Assembly: GCA_040905185.1 (NCBI GenBank)
Contig: JBBDRZ010000003.1
Span: 248,001-312,000, forward strand
Direction: 5' to 3'
Length of the DNA: 64,000 bases
From: DASTEQ01 sp040905185
Lineage (GTDB): Bacteria; Chloroflexota; Limnocylindria; QHBO01
Shown here: in pieces, positions 56,834-64,000 of the stretch
How the letters are laid out: every line of letters begins with the position of its first letter
How positions within the stretch are numbered: the stretch's first letter is position 1
The notes under the pieces: model-generated
Databases searched by the model: none
Told to the model about the DNA's origin: nothing
The model's input: the letters and a program-made list of their open reading frames with translations, nothing else
Made by a program: the position numbers and the translations under genes

Positions 56834-57394
56834 CTACTGGACCCGGGTCTGGTACTCGCCGGTCCGGGTGTCGACGCGGAGCAGGTCGCCCTCGTTCACG
56901 AACAACGGGACCTGGACCACGAGCCCAGTCTCGAGGGTGGCCGGCTTGCGGGCGCCGGTGGCGGTGTCGCCGGCGAAACCGCGCTCGGTGCTGACCACCC
57001 GAAGGTCGACGCTGACCGGCAGCTCGACGCCCAGGACCTCGCCCTCGTACTTGGTTACGGAGACCTCGGTGCTCTCCTTCAGAAACCGGGCGTCCTCACC
57101 CAGCTGGGCGGCGCTGATCGCGAATTGGTCGTAGGTCTCGGTGTCCATGAAGTGATAGACGTCGCCATCGGCGTACAGGTATTGCACCTTACGCTGCTCC
57201 ACTCGGCCCCGCGGCCAGCGGGTGCCGGCCTGAAAGGTCCGCTCGGTGATGGCGCCCGTTCGCACGTTCTGGATCTTGAGCCGGACCTGGGCCGAGCCGC
57301 GCGCCATCTTGATATGCGTCCAGTCGAGGACCTTCACCGGCTGGCCGTCGATCTCGAAGACGACCCCCTTGCGGATCTCCCCGGTGCTGATCAT
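56834..57394 (-). CDS. efp: elongation factor P with Arg at the tip
   Basis: A 186-residue three-domain protein. The KOW-like domain 1 ends in DWTHIKMARGSAQVRLKIQN; Arg32 stands where Lys34 of E. coli is modified by beta-lysine. Domain 2 has KVQYLYADGDVYHFMDTETY, domain 3 GDTATGARKPATLETGLVVQ. EF-P relieves ribosome stalling at Pro runs. Arg-type EF-P is rhamnosylated by EarP in some proteobacteria, but no earP is in this window. It overlaps the peptidase gene by 4 bases. Confidence 0.96.
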   Translation of the reverse strand: MISTGEIRKGVVFEIDGQPVKVLDWTHIKMARGSAQVRLKIQNVRTGAITERTFQAGTRWPRGRVEQRKVQYLYADGDVYHFMDTETYDQFAISAAQLGEDARFLKESTEVSVTKYEGEVLGVELPVSVDLRVVSTERGFAGDTATGARKPATLETGLVVQVPLFVNEGDLLRVDTRTGEYQTRVQ

Positions 57395-58530
57395 GCCGCT
57401 TGCCGTTCGCCGATGACGATCGCCTCGCGCGGCGACGTGGTCAGCAGCCGCGGACCTCTTTCTTCGAGGGCGACGATGTCCTCGATCCGGATCCCGATCT
57501 CGCCGGGCAGGTAGAGCCCCGGCTCCACGCTGAACACCATCCCCGCCCGCAGCGGGGCATCGGAGGTCTTCAGGCTGGGCGGCTCATGGGTCTCGAGACC
57601 GATCCCGTGGCCGACCCCGTGGCTGAAGGCGCCCGGATACCCGGCGTCGGCGAGATACGCCTGGGCGGCCTGATGCGGCGCCGAGGCCGGCGCGCCAACC
57701 CGGATCGCCGCCAACGCGGCCCCCTGCGCCCCGGCCACCAGGTCGTGGCGGCTCCGTGCCTGCGGATCTGGCTGGCCCACGAACACCGTTCGGGTCATGT
57801 CGGAGCGGTATCCGTCAACCTGGCAGCCGAAGTCCATCAACAGTGGCTGGCCCAGCCGGACCGGGGTGTGGTCCGGGGTTCCATGCGGCATCGAGGCCCG
57901 TGCGCCGACGAGCACGATGCTGTCGAAGGCCAGGTCCTCGGCGCCGTGGTCCTCGAAGAACTGGGTGATGAGCCGCGCCACCTCACGCTCGGTCATGCCA
58001 GGCTCGACGGCCGCCACGACGAAGTCGAAGGCGCCGTCACCGAGCACGCAGGCGCGGCCGATGGCGTCGATCTCGGCCGCGCTCTTCACGATCCTCAGCT
58101 CGGCAAGGTCGGATTCCACGGGCACCAGCTCGACCGCGGCCGCAGCGGCCGAAAGGGCTTGCCACACGGCGTGCGAGATGCGGTCAGCCTCCAGGCCCAG
58201 TCGACGAATGCCCGCCTCGGCGAGCAGAGGCGGCAGGGCGACAGGGAGGGGGTCAGCGGTCAGGACCAACTCCCATCCCGGCGCCTCGGCCGCCGCCTGT
58301 TCCAGGTAGCGGTTGTCAGCCAGGATCCAGCTCCGGTCGGCGGTGATGAGCAGCGTTCCGGAGTAGCCGGAGGTGGACTCGTCGCCCCGCCTCAGGGAGA
58401 ACCCGGACAGGTAGCGGCTGGTGGCTCGGGACTGGACCAGGATGCCGTCCAACGCACGCTCGACGCGGAGCTTCCGCAGGGCCGCCACGCGAGCCGGTCG
58501 CTCCGCGGCGAACGGATCGGGGCCGGCCAT
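57391..58530 (-). CDS. M24 Xaa-Pro aminopeptidase
   Basis: A 379-residue peptidase (ATG 58530 chosen, two bases after the mltG stop). LLMDFGCQVDGYRSDMTRTV has the first Asp ligands, GVGHGIGLETHEPPSL the His, and FSVEPGLYLPGEIGIRIEDI the two Glu ligands. It removes an N-terminal residue before Pro. Neighbourhood with efp is common in Firmicutes and Chloroflexota. A longer GTG start at 58542 is possible. Confidence 0.93.
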   Translation of the reverse strand: MAGPDPFAAERPARVAALRKLRVERALDGILVQSRATSRYLSGFSLRRGDESTSGYSGTLLITADRSWILADNRYLEQAAAEAPGWELVLTADPLPVALPPLLAEAGIRRLGLEADRISHAVWQALSAAAAAVELVPVESDLAELRIVKSAAEIDAIGRACVLGDGAFDFVVAAVEPGMTEREVARLITQFFEDHGAEDLAFDSIVLVGARASMPHGTPDHTPVRLGQPLLMDFGCQVDGYRSDMTRTVFVGQPDPQARSRHDLVAGAQGAALAAIRVGAPASAPHQAAQAYLADAGYPGAFSHGVGHGIGLETHEPPSLKTSDAPLRAGMVFSVEPGLYLPGEIGIRIEDIVALEERGPRLLTTSPREAIVIGERQAA

Positions 58531-58532
58531 GG

Positions 58533-59849
58533 TCAGGGGCACTCCGCGTTCATCTGGGCGATGTTCGCGTCGTGCTCGGCGAGCGTCACCGCGAAGCGAT
58601 GGGACCCATCCCGCACGCCGTTGGGGCAGGCGGCCACGAAGAAGAAATAGCCGTTAGTCAAGTCGGGGAAGACAGCCGCCTCGAGCGACGCGATGCGCGG
58701 GGAGGCGATGGGCGTGGGCGGCAATCCGCCGACCTGGTAGGTCTGGAACGGAAGCAATGTCTCGGGGAGGATGATCTCCGCCCCGCCGGCCGGCAAGGGC
58801 CGCCACCAGCGGACGGTTCCCCACTCGGACATCGGCAAGGCGCCAAATTCCGCGGTGGCGAGCCCGTACTGGAGTGTTGGATCCGCGTCCAGGTTCCACC
58901 CCGCGGTCTGCAGACGTTGGGTGTAGACACCCGCGATCAGGGCACGCTCTTCGTCGAGCACGGCCTCGCGTTCGACGATGGACGCCAGCCGAACGGCGAA
59001 GTCGATCGTCAGCCCACGGACCGCGAGCTGGTCACGAATCTCCTGGCTCAGCCGCTGGTCGAACGTCGTCAGGAGGCGTTCCACCACGGCACGGGCGGTG
59101 GCGTTGGCGAAGACGCGGTAGGTGTCCGGGTACAGGTAGCCCTCGAGGGTCCGCCCGGCGGGCAGCTCGGCCAGGAACGGGTACGCGGCCAGGAGGTCAG
59201 GCGGTGGAGTCGTGACCAGCCCGCGAAACTCGTCCAGGTCCATGGTCAAGTCGGTCGAGCCCAGGTAGGCGACGACTTCCTCCAGGCGCAACCCCTCCAG
59301 GATGGTGATCGTGACCTCGGGCCCCGCCTCCTGGCGCAGGGCGGCGATGATGAACGACGGACGCATGGTGGGCGACAGGTCGTACTGGCCGGCCTGCAGG
59401 TTGCCCTCCCGGTCGGCCTGGTAGACCTGGTGGTGGAAGGCCAGCTCGCTGTGAATCAGGCCCCGGGTTACGAGCAACTGGCCGATGAAGGCATCGGTCG
59501 CGCCGGGCGGGATCTCGATTGACACGCGCCGATAGGTGTCGCTGGCCGCCTCGTCGGCGATGGCTTCGGGGCGGTACCAGTTGACGAAGTCGACGATCAG
59601 CTCGTTCTGGATCAAGGTGGGCCGCTGTTCGACCCAGGCCATGATGGCCGGGGAGAGGGCCAGCACCGCGAGGTACAGGACGATCACCGTCAGCGCGATG
59701 ACGCCACCGATCCACCCCAACAGCACGAGGGGCTGAAGCGGCCGGCCGCGCAGACGCCGCGCGGTGCCTTCGCGTTCGGCGCGGAGACGGCGAATCCGCG
59801 CATTGCGAACCTGCTCCTGCTCAGCAGGCGTCATGGACGGGTCGTACAT
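58533..59849 (-). CDS. mltG: endolytic murein transglycosylase MltG
   Basis: A 438-residue membrane-anchored enzyme. A basic cytoplasmic N terminus and one helix (about 41-70) precede a LysM-like domain and the YceG catalytic region: LEGYLYPDTYRVF, LASIVEREAVLDEERALIAG (catalytic Glu near 290), WNLDADPTLQYGLA, and TPIASPRIASLEAAVFPDLT. It cuts nascent glycan strands and ends their growth. It starts on the stop of ruvX (TGATG). Confidence 0.94.
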   Translation of the reverse strand: MYDPSMTPAEQEQVRNARIRRLRAEREGTARRLRGRPLQPLVLLGWIGGVIALTVIVLYLAVLALSPAIMAWVEQRPTLIQNELIVDFVNWYRPEAIADEAASDTYRRVSIEIPPGATDAFIGQLLVTRGLIHSELAFHHQVYQADREGNLQAGQYDLSPTMRPSFIIAALRQEAGPEVTITILEGLRLEEVVAYLGSTDLTMDLDEFRGLVTTPPPDLLAAYPFLAELPAGRTLEGYLYPDTYRVFANATARAVVERLLTTFDQRLSQEIRDQLAVRGLTIDFAVRLASIVEREAVLDEERALIAGVYTQRLQTAGWNLDADPTLQYGLATAEFGALPMSEWGTVRWWRPLPAGGAEIILPETLLPFQTYQVGGLPPTPIASPRIASLEAAVFPDLTNGYFFFVAACPNGVRDGSHRFAVTLAEHDANIAQMNAECP

Positions 59850-60268
59850 CAGGCTCCCTCAGGCCGCCGCCGGCGATCGACGAGGTACTGCTCCAGGATG
59901 AGGGCGGCGGCGGCAGAGTCTATCGCGTCTGTGGCCGATGGGCGTGAGCCGGACCGGGCCATTCGCGCCGCCGCATCCCAGGTGGTGAGACGCTCGTCGC
60001 TGAAGCTCACGTCCAGCCCCAGCGCACCCAACCGGGCACCAAACGCGCGCGCCGCGGCGGCTTGCGCCCCCTCACTGCCATCCATGTTGAGAGGAAGACC
60101 CACGATGACCCGCTCCGTGCCTTCCGCGTCGGCGAGCGCCCGGATGCCAGCCGGGGCCCGCGCGCCGGCCTTCAGCGCCGGGCGGGGAAATGCCATGCCG
60201 GTCTCGTCGTCGCCCACCGCCACGCCAATCCGTCGTTCCCCGGGGTCGATGCCGATCACCCGGCCCAC
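59849..60268 (-). CDS. ruvX: RuvX/YqgF Holliday-junction resolvase-like protein
   Basis: A 139-residue RNase H-fold protein. VIGIDPGERRIGVAVGDD (first Asp), VIVGLPLNMDGSEG, VSFSDERLTTWDAAARM (Glu) and ATDAIDSAAAALILEQYL (Asp) match YqgF, now also linked to 16S rRNA processing. Start GTG 60268, 26 bases after alaS ends. Confidence 0.94.
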   Translation of the reverse strand: MGRVIGIDPGERRIGVAVGDDETGMAFPRPALKAGARAPAGIRALADAEGTERVIVGLPLNMDGSEGAQAAAARAFGARLGALGLDVSFSDERLTTWDAAARMARSGSRPSATDAIDSAAAALILEQYLVDRRRRPEGA

Positions 60269-60294
60269 GCGGCAGGCCCCACCCGGCGCACGGC

Positions 60295-62943
60295 TCAGCG
60301 TGCCTCGATGGCGCGGAGGGCATCCAGCGCGATTCGGGCAGCCTCGGCCAGCGCCCAGTCCAGGCCGGATGGATCCGACCCGCCGGCCTGGGCCATTTCC
60401 GCCCGGCCCCCTCCGCCGCCCCGAATGAGAGGAGCAACCTGCCGCACGACGTCGGCTGCGTCAAACCCTTCGGCGGCCAGGTCCCGACTGGCCGCCACGA
60501 CCAACGTGGGCTGGCCGTCGGCGGCGCCGGTCACGACCGCCACGAACCGACCGCCCGCGCCCCGAAGGTCATCCACCAGGGCGCGCAGGGCGCTGGCATC
60601 CGCCTCGGGGTAGGGCTGCACGATCACGGCCGCATCCCCCGCCTGCTGAGCGTCACGCAGCGCCGCTGCCGCATCGAGCCGCGACCGGGGCGCTGCCGAC
60701 GCGCGTCCGCCGCGCTCGGCCTCGCGCACGCGAGCCAAGAGGGCTTCGATCCGGGCCGGGACCTCTTCGTCACGCGTCTCAAGCAGATGCGCCGCGGCAT
60801 GCAGTACATCCAGGCGGGTCGCGATGAGCGTTTCCGCCGCGGCGCCGGTGACGGCCTCGATCCGGCGCAATCCGGCGCCGATGCTCGATTCGCCGGTGAT
60901 TCGGAAGGAGCCTATCTGCCCGGTGGCCGCCAGGTGGGTGCCACCGCACAGCTCACGCGAATAGTCGCCGCAGGCCACGAGCCGCACGGACTCGGGGACG
61001 TATTTCTCCCCGAAGAACATATCCGCACCCGAGGTCTGCGCCTGGGCCAGCGGCATCCAGGTCGGGGTCACCTCCAGGTTCCGACGGACCTGCTCGTTGA
61101 CGATGGCCTCGATTCGGGTCAGCGCGTCGCGTGGGGTCGGCGCGTCGGCCGGGAAGTCGAAGCGCAACCCCTCCGGGCCGACCCAGCTCCCCGCCTGTTT
61201 GGCCTGCTCCCCGAGCACGTCCCGCAGCGCCCGATGCAGCAGGTGGGTGGCGGTGTGGTTGCGCGCCGCCGCCCAGCGCCGCTCCTCGTCGACCTCGGCT
61301 CGGACCCGCTCACCCACCCCCAGCTCGCCATCCAGGGCACCGAGATGGACGATGGCATCTCCGTCGCGCTGGGTGTCGACGACTTCCAGCGACCCCGCCA
61401 TTCCGATGAGTCGCCCCAGGTCGCCGATCTGCCCGCCGCCCTCGGGGTAGAACGGGGTCTCGGCCAGCACAACGGCCGCCGGACCGCCGTCGGGAGCCGG
61501 TTGGACGCCGATGACCTCCAGCCCATCGGCCCGGGTCTGGTTGGGGTAGCCGATGAACTCCGACGCCAGACCGGCGAGGGCCGGGTCTGACGTGTATCCG
61601 GCGCGCCTGTCGCCGCGGGACCGCTCGCGCTGCGCGGTCATGGCGGCCTCGAATCCGTCACGGTCGACGCTCACTCCCGCCTCGGCCGCGATCTCGACCG
61701 TGAGGTCGATCGGGAAGCCGAACGTGTCATGCAGCTTGAACGCGTCGTCACCGCTGATCATGCCCCCGCTCCCTGCACCCTCGACCAGCTGCGCCAGCCG
61801 CTCCGAGCCGGCTTCCAGCGTCCGCGCAAAGCGCTTCTCCTCGGCGTCGACCTCGGACAGGATGTCCTCGCGCCGGTCCGCGAGATACGGATACGCCGGC
61901 CCCATCAGCTCGATCACCGCCGCGCAGGTCTCCGATAGAACCGGCTGGGAGATCCCCATCAGCCGGACGTGGCGGACGGCGCGCCGCATGATCCTGCGCA
62001 GGACGTAGCCCGGCCCTTCGTTCGAGGGGCGGACCCCCTCGGCGATCAGGAAGGTCATGGCCCGCGAGTGGTCGGCCACGACCTGGTAGCTGAACCGCTC
62101 GGCCTCCACGGTCTCCGGGTCGTGGCCAAGATGAGACCGGAGCCGCTGGATGATCGGGATGAATAGGTCGGTCTGGTAGTTACTGCCGACGCCTTGAAGG
62201 ATGGACGCTGTCCGTTCGAGGCCCAGTCCGGTGTCCACGCTCTGGAAGGGCAGCGGGGTGAGCGTCCCGTCCGCGGACCGGTCGAACTGCATGAAGACCA
62301 GGTTCCAGAACTCGAGCCAGCGCGGGCACGTCTCGGAATGGTCGGGGATGCAGTCCGGACCTTCGCTGAATTCGGCGCCCCGATCGAAATGGATCTCGCT
62401 GCACGGTCCGCTGGGCCCGGTGTCGGCCATCTGCCAGAAGTTGTGGTCGTCGCCGACGGCGATGTTGCCCCAGCGGACGACCCGATCGGCCGGGAGGCCG
62501 ATCTCATCGGTCCAGATCCGATAGGCCTCGTCGTCATCGGTGTAGACGGTCGCCGCCAGACGGCCGGGATCCATCGCCAGCTGGTCGGGATCGGTCAGGA
62601 ACTCCCAGGCCCAGTGGATGGCATCGCGCTTGAAGTAGTCGCCGAAGCTCCAGTTGCCGAGCATCTCGAACAGGGTCTGGTGGCGGGGTGTGCGGCCCAC
62701 CTCCTCGAAGTCGTTGTGCTTGCCGGCCACCCGCAGGCACGGCTGGCTGTCGACGGCTCGCTTGTAGGCGCGGGTCTCCTCGCCGGTCAGGACCCGCTTG
62801 AACTGGACCATCCCCGAATTCGTGAACAGCAGGGTGGGATCGTCGCGCGCGAGCAGCGGGGCAGGCGGCACGCGGGTATGGCCGCGCGCCTCGAAGAAGC
62901 GCTGGAAGCGCTCGCGGATCTCCGCCGCGGGAAGGGATAGCAT
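60295..62943 (-). CDS. alaS: alanine-tRNA ligase
   Basis: An 882-residue enzyme with catalytic, editing and C-Ala domains. RFQRFFEARGHTRVPPAPLL is the standard N terminus. FLIAEGVRPSNEGPGYVLRR is in the catalytic core, NHTATHLLHRALRDVLGEQA (near 562) and ELCGGTHLAATGQIGSFRI (near 664) give the editing zinc site (HxxxH, C...H), and RGGGGGRAEMAQAGGSDP is the C-terminal Gly-rich motif. It forms Ala-tRNA and clears Ser/Gly mistakes. Confidence 0.97.
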   Translation of the reverse strand: MLSLPAAEIRERFQRFFEARGHTRVPPAPLLARDDPTLLFTNSGMVQFKRVLTGEETRAYKRAVDSQPCLRVAGKHNDFEEVGRTPRHQTLFEMLGNWSFGDYFKRDAIHWAWEFLTDPDQLAMDPGRLAATVYTDDDEAYRIWTDEIGLPADRVVRWGNIAVGDDHNFWQMADTGPSGPCSEIHFDRGAEFSEGPDCIPDHSETCPRWLEFWNLVFMQFDRSADGTLTPLPFQSVDTGLGLERTASILQGVGSNYQTDLFIPIIQRLRSHLGHDPETVEAERFSYQVVADHSRAMTFLIAEGVRPSNEGPGYVLRRIMRRAVRHVRLMGISQPVLSETCAAVIELMGPAYPYLADRREDILSEVDAEEKRFARTLEAGSERLAQLVEGAGSGGMISGDDAFKLHDTFGFPIDLTVEIAAEAGVSVDRDGFEAAMTAQRERSRGDRRAGYTSDPALAGLASEFIGYPNQTRADGLEVIGVQPAPDGGPAAVVLAETPFYPEGGGQIGDLGRLIGMAGSLEVVDTQRDGDAIVHLGALDGELGVGERVRAEVDEERRWAAARNHTATHLLHRALRDVLGEQAKQAGSWVGPEGLRFDFPADAPTPRDALTRIEAIVNEQVRRNLEVTPTWMPLAQAQTSGADMFFGEKYVPESVRLVACGDYSRELCGGTHLAATGQIGSFRITGESSIGAGLRRIEAVTGAAAETLIATRLDVLHAAAHLLETRDEEVPARIEALLARVREAERGGRASAAPRSRLDAAAALRDAQQAGDAAVIVQPYPEADASALRALVDDLRGAGGRFVAVVTGAADGQPTLVVAASRDLAAEGFDAADVVRQVAPLIRGGGGGRAEMAQAGGSDPSGLDWALAEAARIALDALRAIEAR

Positions 62944-62986
62944 GCTGAACTCGCTCAGGCGCGCCGTTTGGCGTCACCGGCAGAAG

Positions 62987-63250
62987 CTAGCTGGCGCTCT
63001 CCTCGGCCGGGGCCTCGGTGGTCGTGTCGCGCTGGAGCGCGGCCAGCATGGCGGTGCGGGCCTGCTCGGCGGCCGCCTTGCCTTCGCTGACCGCGTCGCC
63101 CAGGTCGCGCGTCCGCTCATCGACGAACTCACCGACCTTGCCGCGCATCTCTTCGCCCGATTCGGGCGCCAGGAGCAGCCCGACTGCCGCGCCGATCAGG
63201 CCACCGATGACCAGACCGGCCACGAAACTTCCGAAACCGGAATCATTCAT
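62987..63250 (-). CDS. YtxH-like small membrane protein
   Basis: An 87-residue protein. FVAGLVIGGLIGAAVGLLLAPESGEE is the YtxH pattern of a Gly-rich helix followed by 'LLAPxSGxE'. The remainder is a charged helix (TRDLGDAVSEGKAAAEQART). It is thought to be a stress-related membrane protein in Firmicutes; function unknown. It precedes alaS by 43 bases. Confidence 0.8.
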   Translation of the reverse strand: MNDSGFGSFVAGLVIGGLIGAAVGLLLAPESGEEMRGKVGEFVDERTRDLGDAVSEGKAAAEQARTAMLAALQRDTTTEAPAEESAS

Positions 63251-63298
63251 AGCGTCTGCATTGCTCCTATGAGGGGACTTCGTCGTGGGGCACCGATT

Positions 63299-63604
63299 CT
63301 ACCGGCCCGGCCCGGACCCGTCGCGTCGCCGGCTCGGATCATCGGGCGGCGAGAGCAGCGTCGCCAGCGCCGCGGTCGTTACCAGCCCCAGCTGGGCGCC
63401 GATGATGGCCGCCGCCAGGTGGAATTCGCCAAACACCACTAGGTCGAAGCCGATTATGCCGGCAACGGCGTTGCCGGCCGCGGTGCCGGCCAGCGCAGCC
63501 AGGGCCAGCAGGAGGGCCTGGCGGCCCCAGCGGCCCCGAATGGCGATGAACAGGGTCAGGTTGATGGCGGCCACCAGGACGGTCCAGATGGCCCACGGCA
63601 CCAC
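63299..63604 (-). CDS. small membrane protein, unknown
   Basis: A 101-residue protein from GTG 63604 with three hydrophobic segments (AIWTVLVAAINLTLFIAI, ALLLALAALAGTAAGNAVAGI and HLAAAIIGAQLGLVTTAALA) and a basic tail. It begins three bases after the mnmA stop. No family recognised. Confidence 0.65.
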   Translation of the reverse strand: MVPWAIWTVLVAAINLTLFIAIRGRWGRQALLLALAALAGTAAGNAVAGIIGFDLVVFGEFHLAAAIIGAQLGLVTTAALATLLSPPDDPSRRRDGSGPGR

Positions 63605-63607
63605 GGC

Positions 63608-64000
63608 TCAGGCCCGAGCGATCCGGCCTCCGCCCAGGCACTCGTCGCCGAGGTACAGGACGGCGGACTGGCCAGGGGCTGCGGCCCATACCGGCTCGGC
63701 GGTCTCCACGACCATCCGCTCCGACCCGACCAGCGTCACTTCGCAGTCAACCTCGGGCGCCCGATGCCGAATCCGGACCTGGGCCTCGAATCGCTCGGCC
63801 GGCGGCGCGCCGGCCACGAAATGGCGCGCGTCGGCGACGAAGCCGCGCGCGGCGAGGTCGTCACGCGACCCGACCACGACCTCGTTGGTCTCAGGCCGGA
63901 TCTCGCGCACGTAGTGCGGCTCGCTGGCGGTCAGCCCCAGCCCGCGTCGCTGGCCAACCGTGTAGTGCGCGAATCCGGAATGGGTGCCGAGCCGGCGACC
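63608..64000 (-). CDS. mnmA: tRNA 2-thiouridylase MnmA, C-terminal part (cut by window edge)
   Basis: The 130 visible residues begin GRRLGTHSGFAHYTVGQRRG and continue with LGLTASEPHYVREIRPETNE, the conserved C-terminal region of MnmA. The final beta barrel (RFEAQVRIRHRAPEVDCEVT, AAAPGQSAVLYLGDECLGGG) also fits. MnmA thiolates U34 of tRNA-Glu, -Gln and -Lys. The catalytic Cys residues lie outside the window. Confidence 0.93.
   Translation of the reverse strand, partial: GRRLGTHSGFAHYTVGQRRGLGLTASEPHYVREIRPETNEVVVGSRDDLAARGFVADARHFVAGAPPAERFEAQVRIRHRAPEVDCEVTLVGSERMVVETAEPVWAAAPGQSAVLYLGDECLGGGRIARA

Noticed and set aside
1..64000. CRISPR arrays, insertion sequences or rRNA genes
   Set aside because: Reading both strands I found no regularly spaced repeats, transposase genes or rRNA-like sequence.

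Overview
The window is a densely coded, GC-rich chromosomal segment of a free-living bacterium. Most genes lie on the minus strand, many start with GTG or TTG, and neighbours often overlap by 1-4 bases. The gene set has no LPS or outer-membrane functions. It includes DUF951, DUF881 pairs, ScpA/ScpB, TlyA, Dxs/IspH, a FadF-like Fe-S oxidoreductase suited to menaquinone, and many genes that look leaderless. I infer a deep-branching Chloroflexota lineage, possibly a Limnocylindria-like group, with high-GC Actinobacteriota as the alternative. This rests on gene content and style only; no rRNA or species marker was compared. I see no CRISPR array, insertion sequence, prophage or rRNA operon.

Layout. 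1-1000: RNA repair (rtcB, cut by the window edge, and archease) plus a small membrane protein. 1073-5440: an apparent stress island with a CxxC microprotein, an eRF1-related protein, a P-type ATPase, Hsp20 and an ExoX-C-like small protein; its members and some boxes resemble a mycobacterial DosR regulon. 5494-14200: one long minus-strand run with an SBP_bac_5 lipid-free binding protein, a membrane-anchored HEVTH peptidase, two DUF881 proteins, TldD/TldE, DUF951 and an MFS exporter. 14221-20235: copper and redox functions, namely a CopC-CopD-cytochrome c fusion, a 25-residue membrane peptide, CcdA, an aquaporin, an SMR pump, tRNA-Arg(CCU), a glutaredoxin-like protein and two cupredoxin lipoproteins. 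20331-22281: MBL hydrolase, dcd and nrdR. 22364-30401: a seven-gene electron-transfer operon (FadF-like reductase, class III aminotransferase, DUF2231-Rieske protein, acyl-CoA dehydrogenase, EtfB, EtfA, unknown).

30510-38250: a signalling and molybdenum cofactor zone. Two successive ECF sigma factor / membrane sensor pairs share an undescribed extracytoplasmic domain. A third copy of that domain is a lipoprotein translationally coupled to mog-moaC-moeA. A frameshifted nitroreductase and a cupin of unclear start are interleaved. 38298-44036: a holin-IV-like membrane protein, tRNA-Pro(GGG), gpsA, der, a GT4 glycosyltransferase, a third cupredoxin and ispH.

44068-64000: a housekeeping block in two minus-strand runs. 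dxs to plsC forms one 13-gene run (isoprenoid precursor, rRNA methylation, NAD kinase, XerD, purine phosphorylase, ScpAB, an RluB-Cmk fusion, PlsC). mnmA to xseB forms another (tRNA thiolation, AlaS, RuvX, MltG, Xaa-Pro peptidase, EF-P with Arg32, exonuclease VII).

A recurrent regulatory theme is a TANNNT -10 hexamer 6-10 bases before a start codon with no Shine-Dalgarno sequence, seen at about a dozen genes. The clearest case is the 20-bp divergent interval 14201-14220, where overlapping -10 elements appear to serve leaderless genes in both directions. No interval longer than 300 bases lacks a gene.
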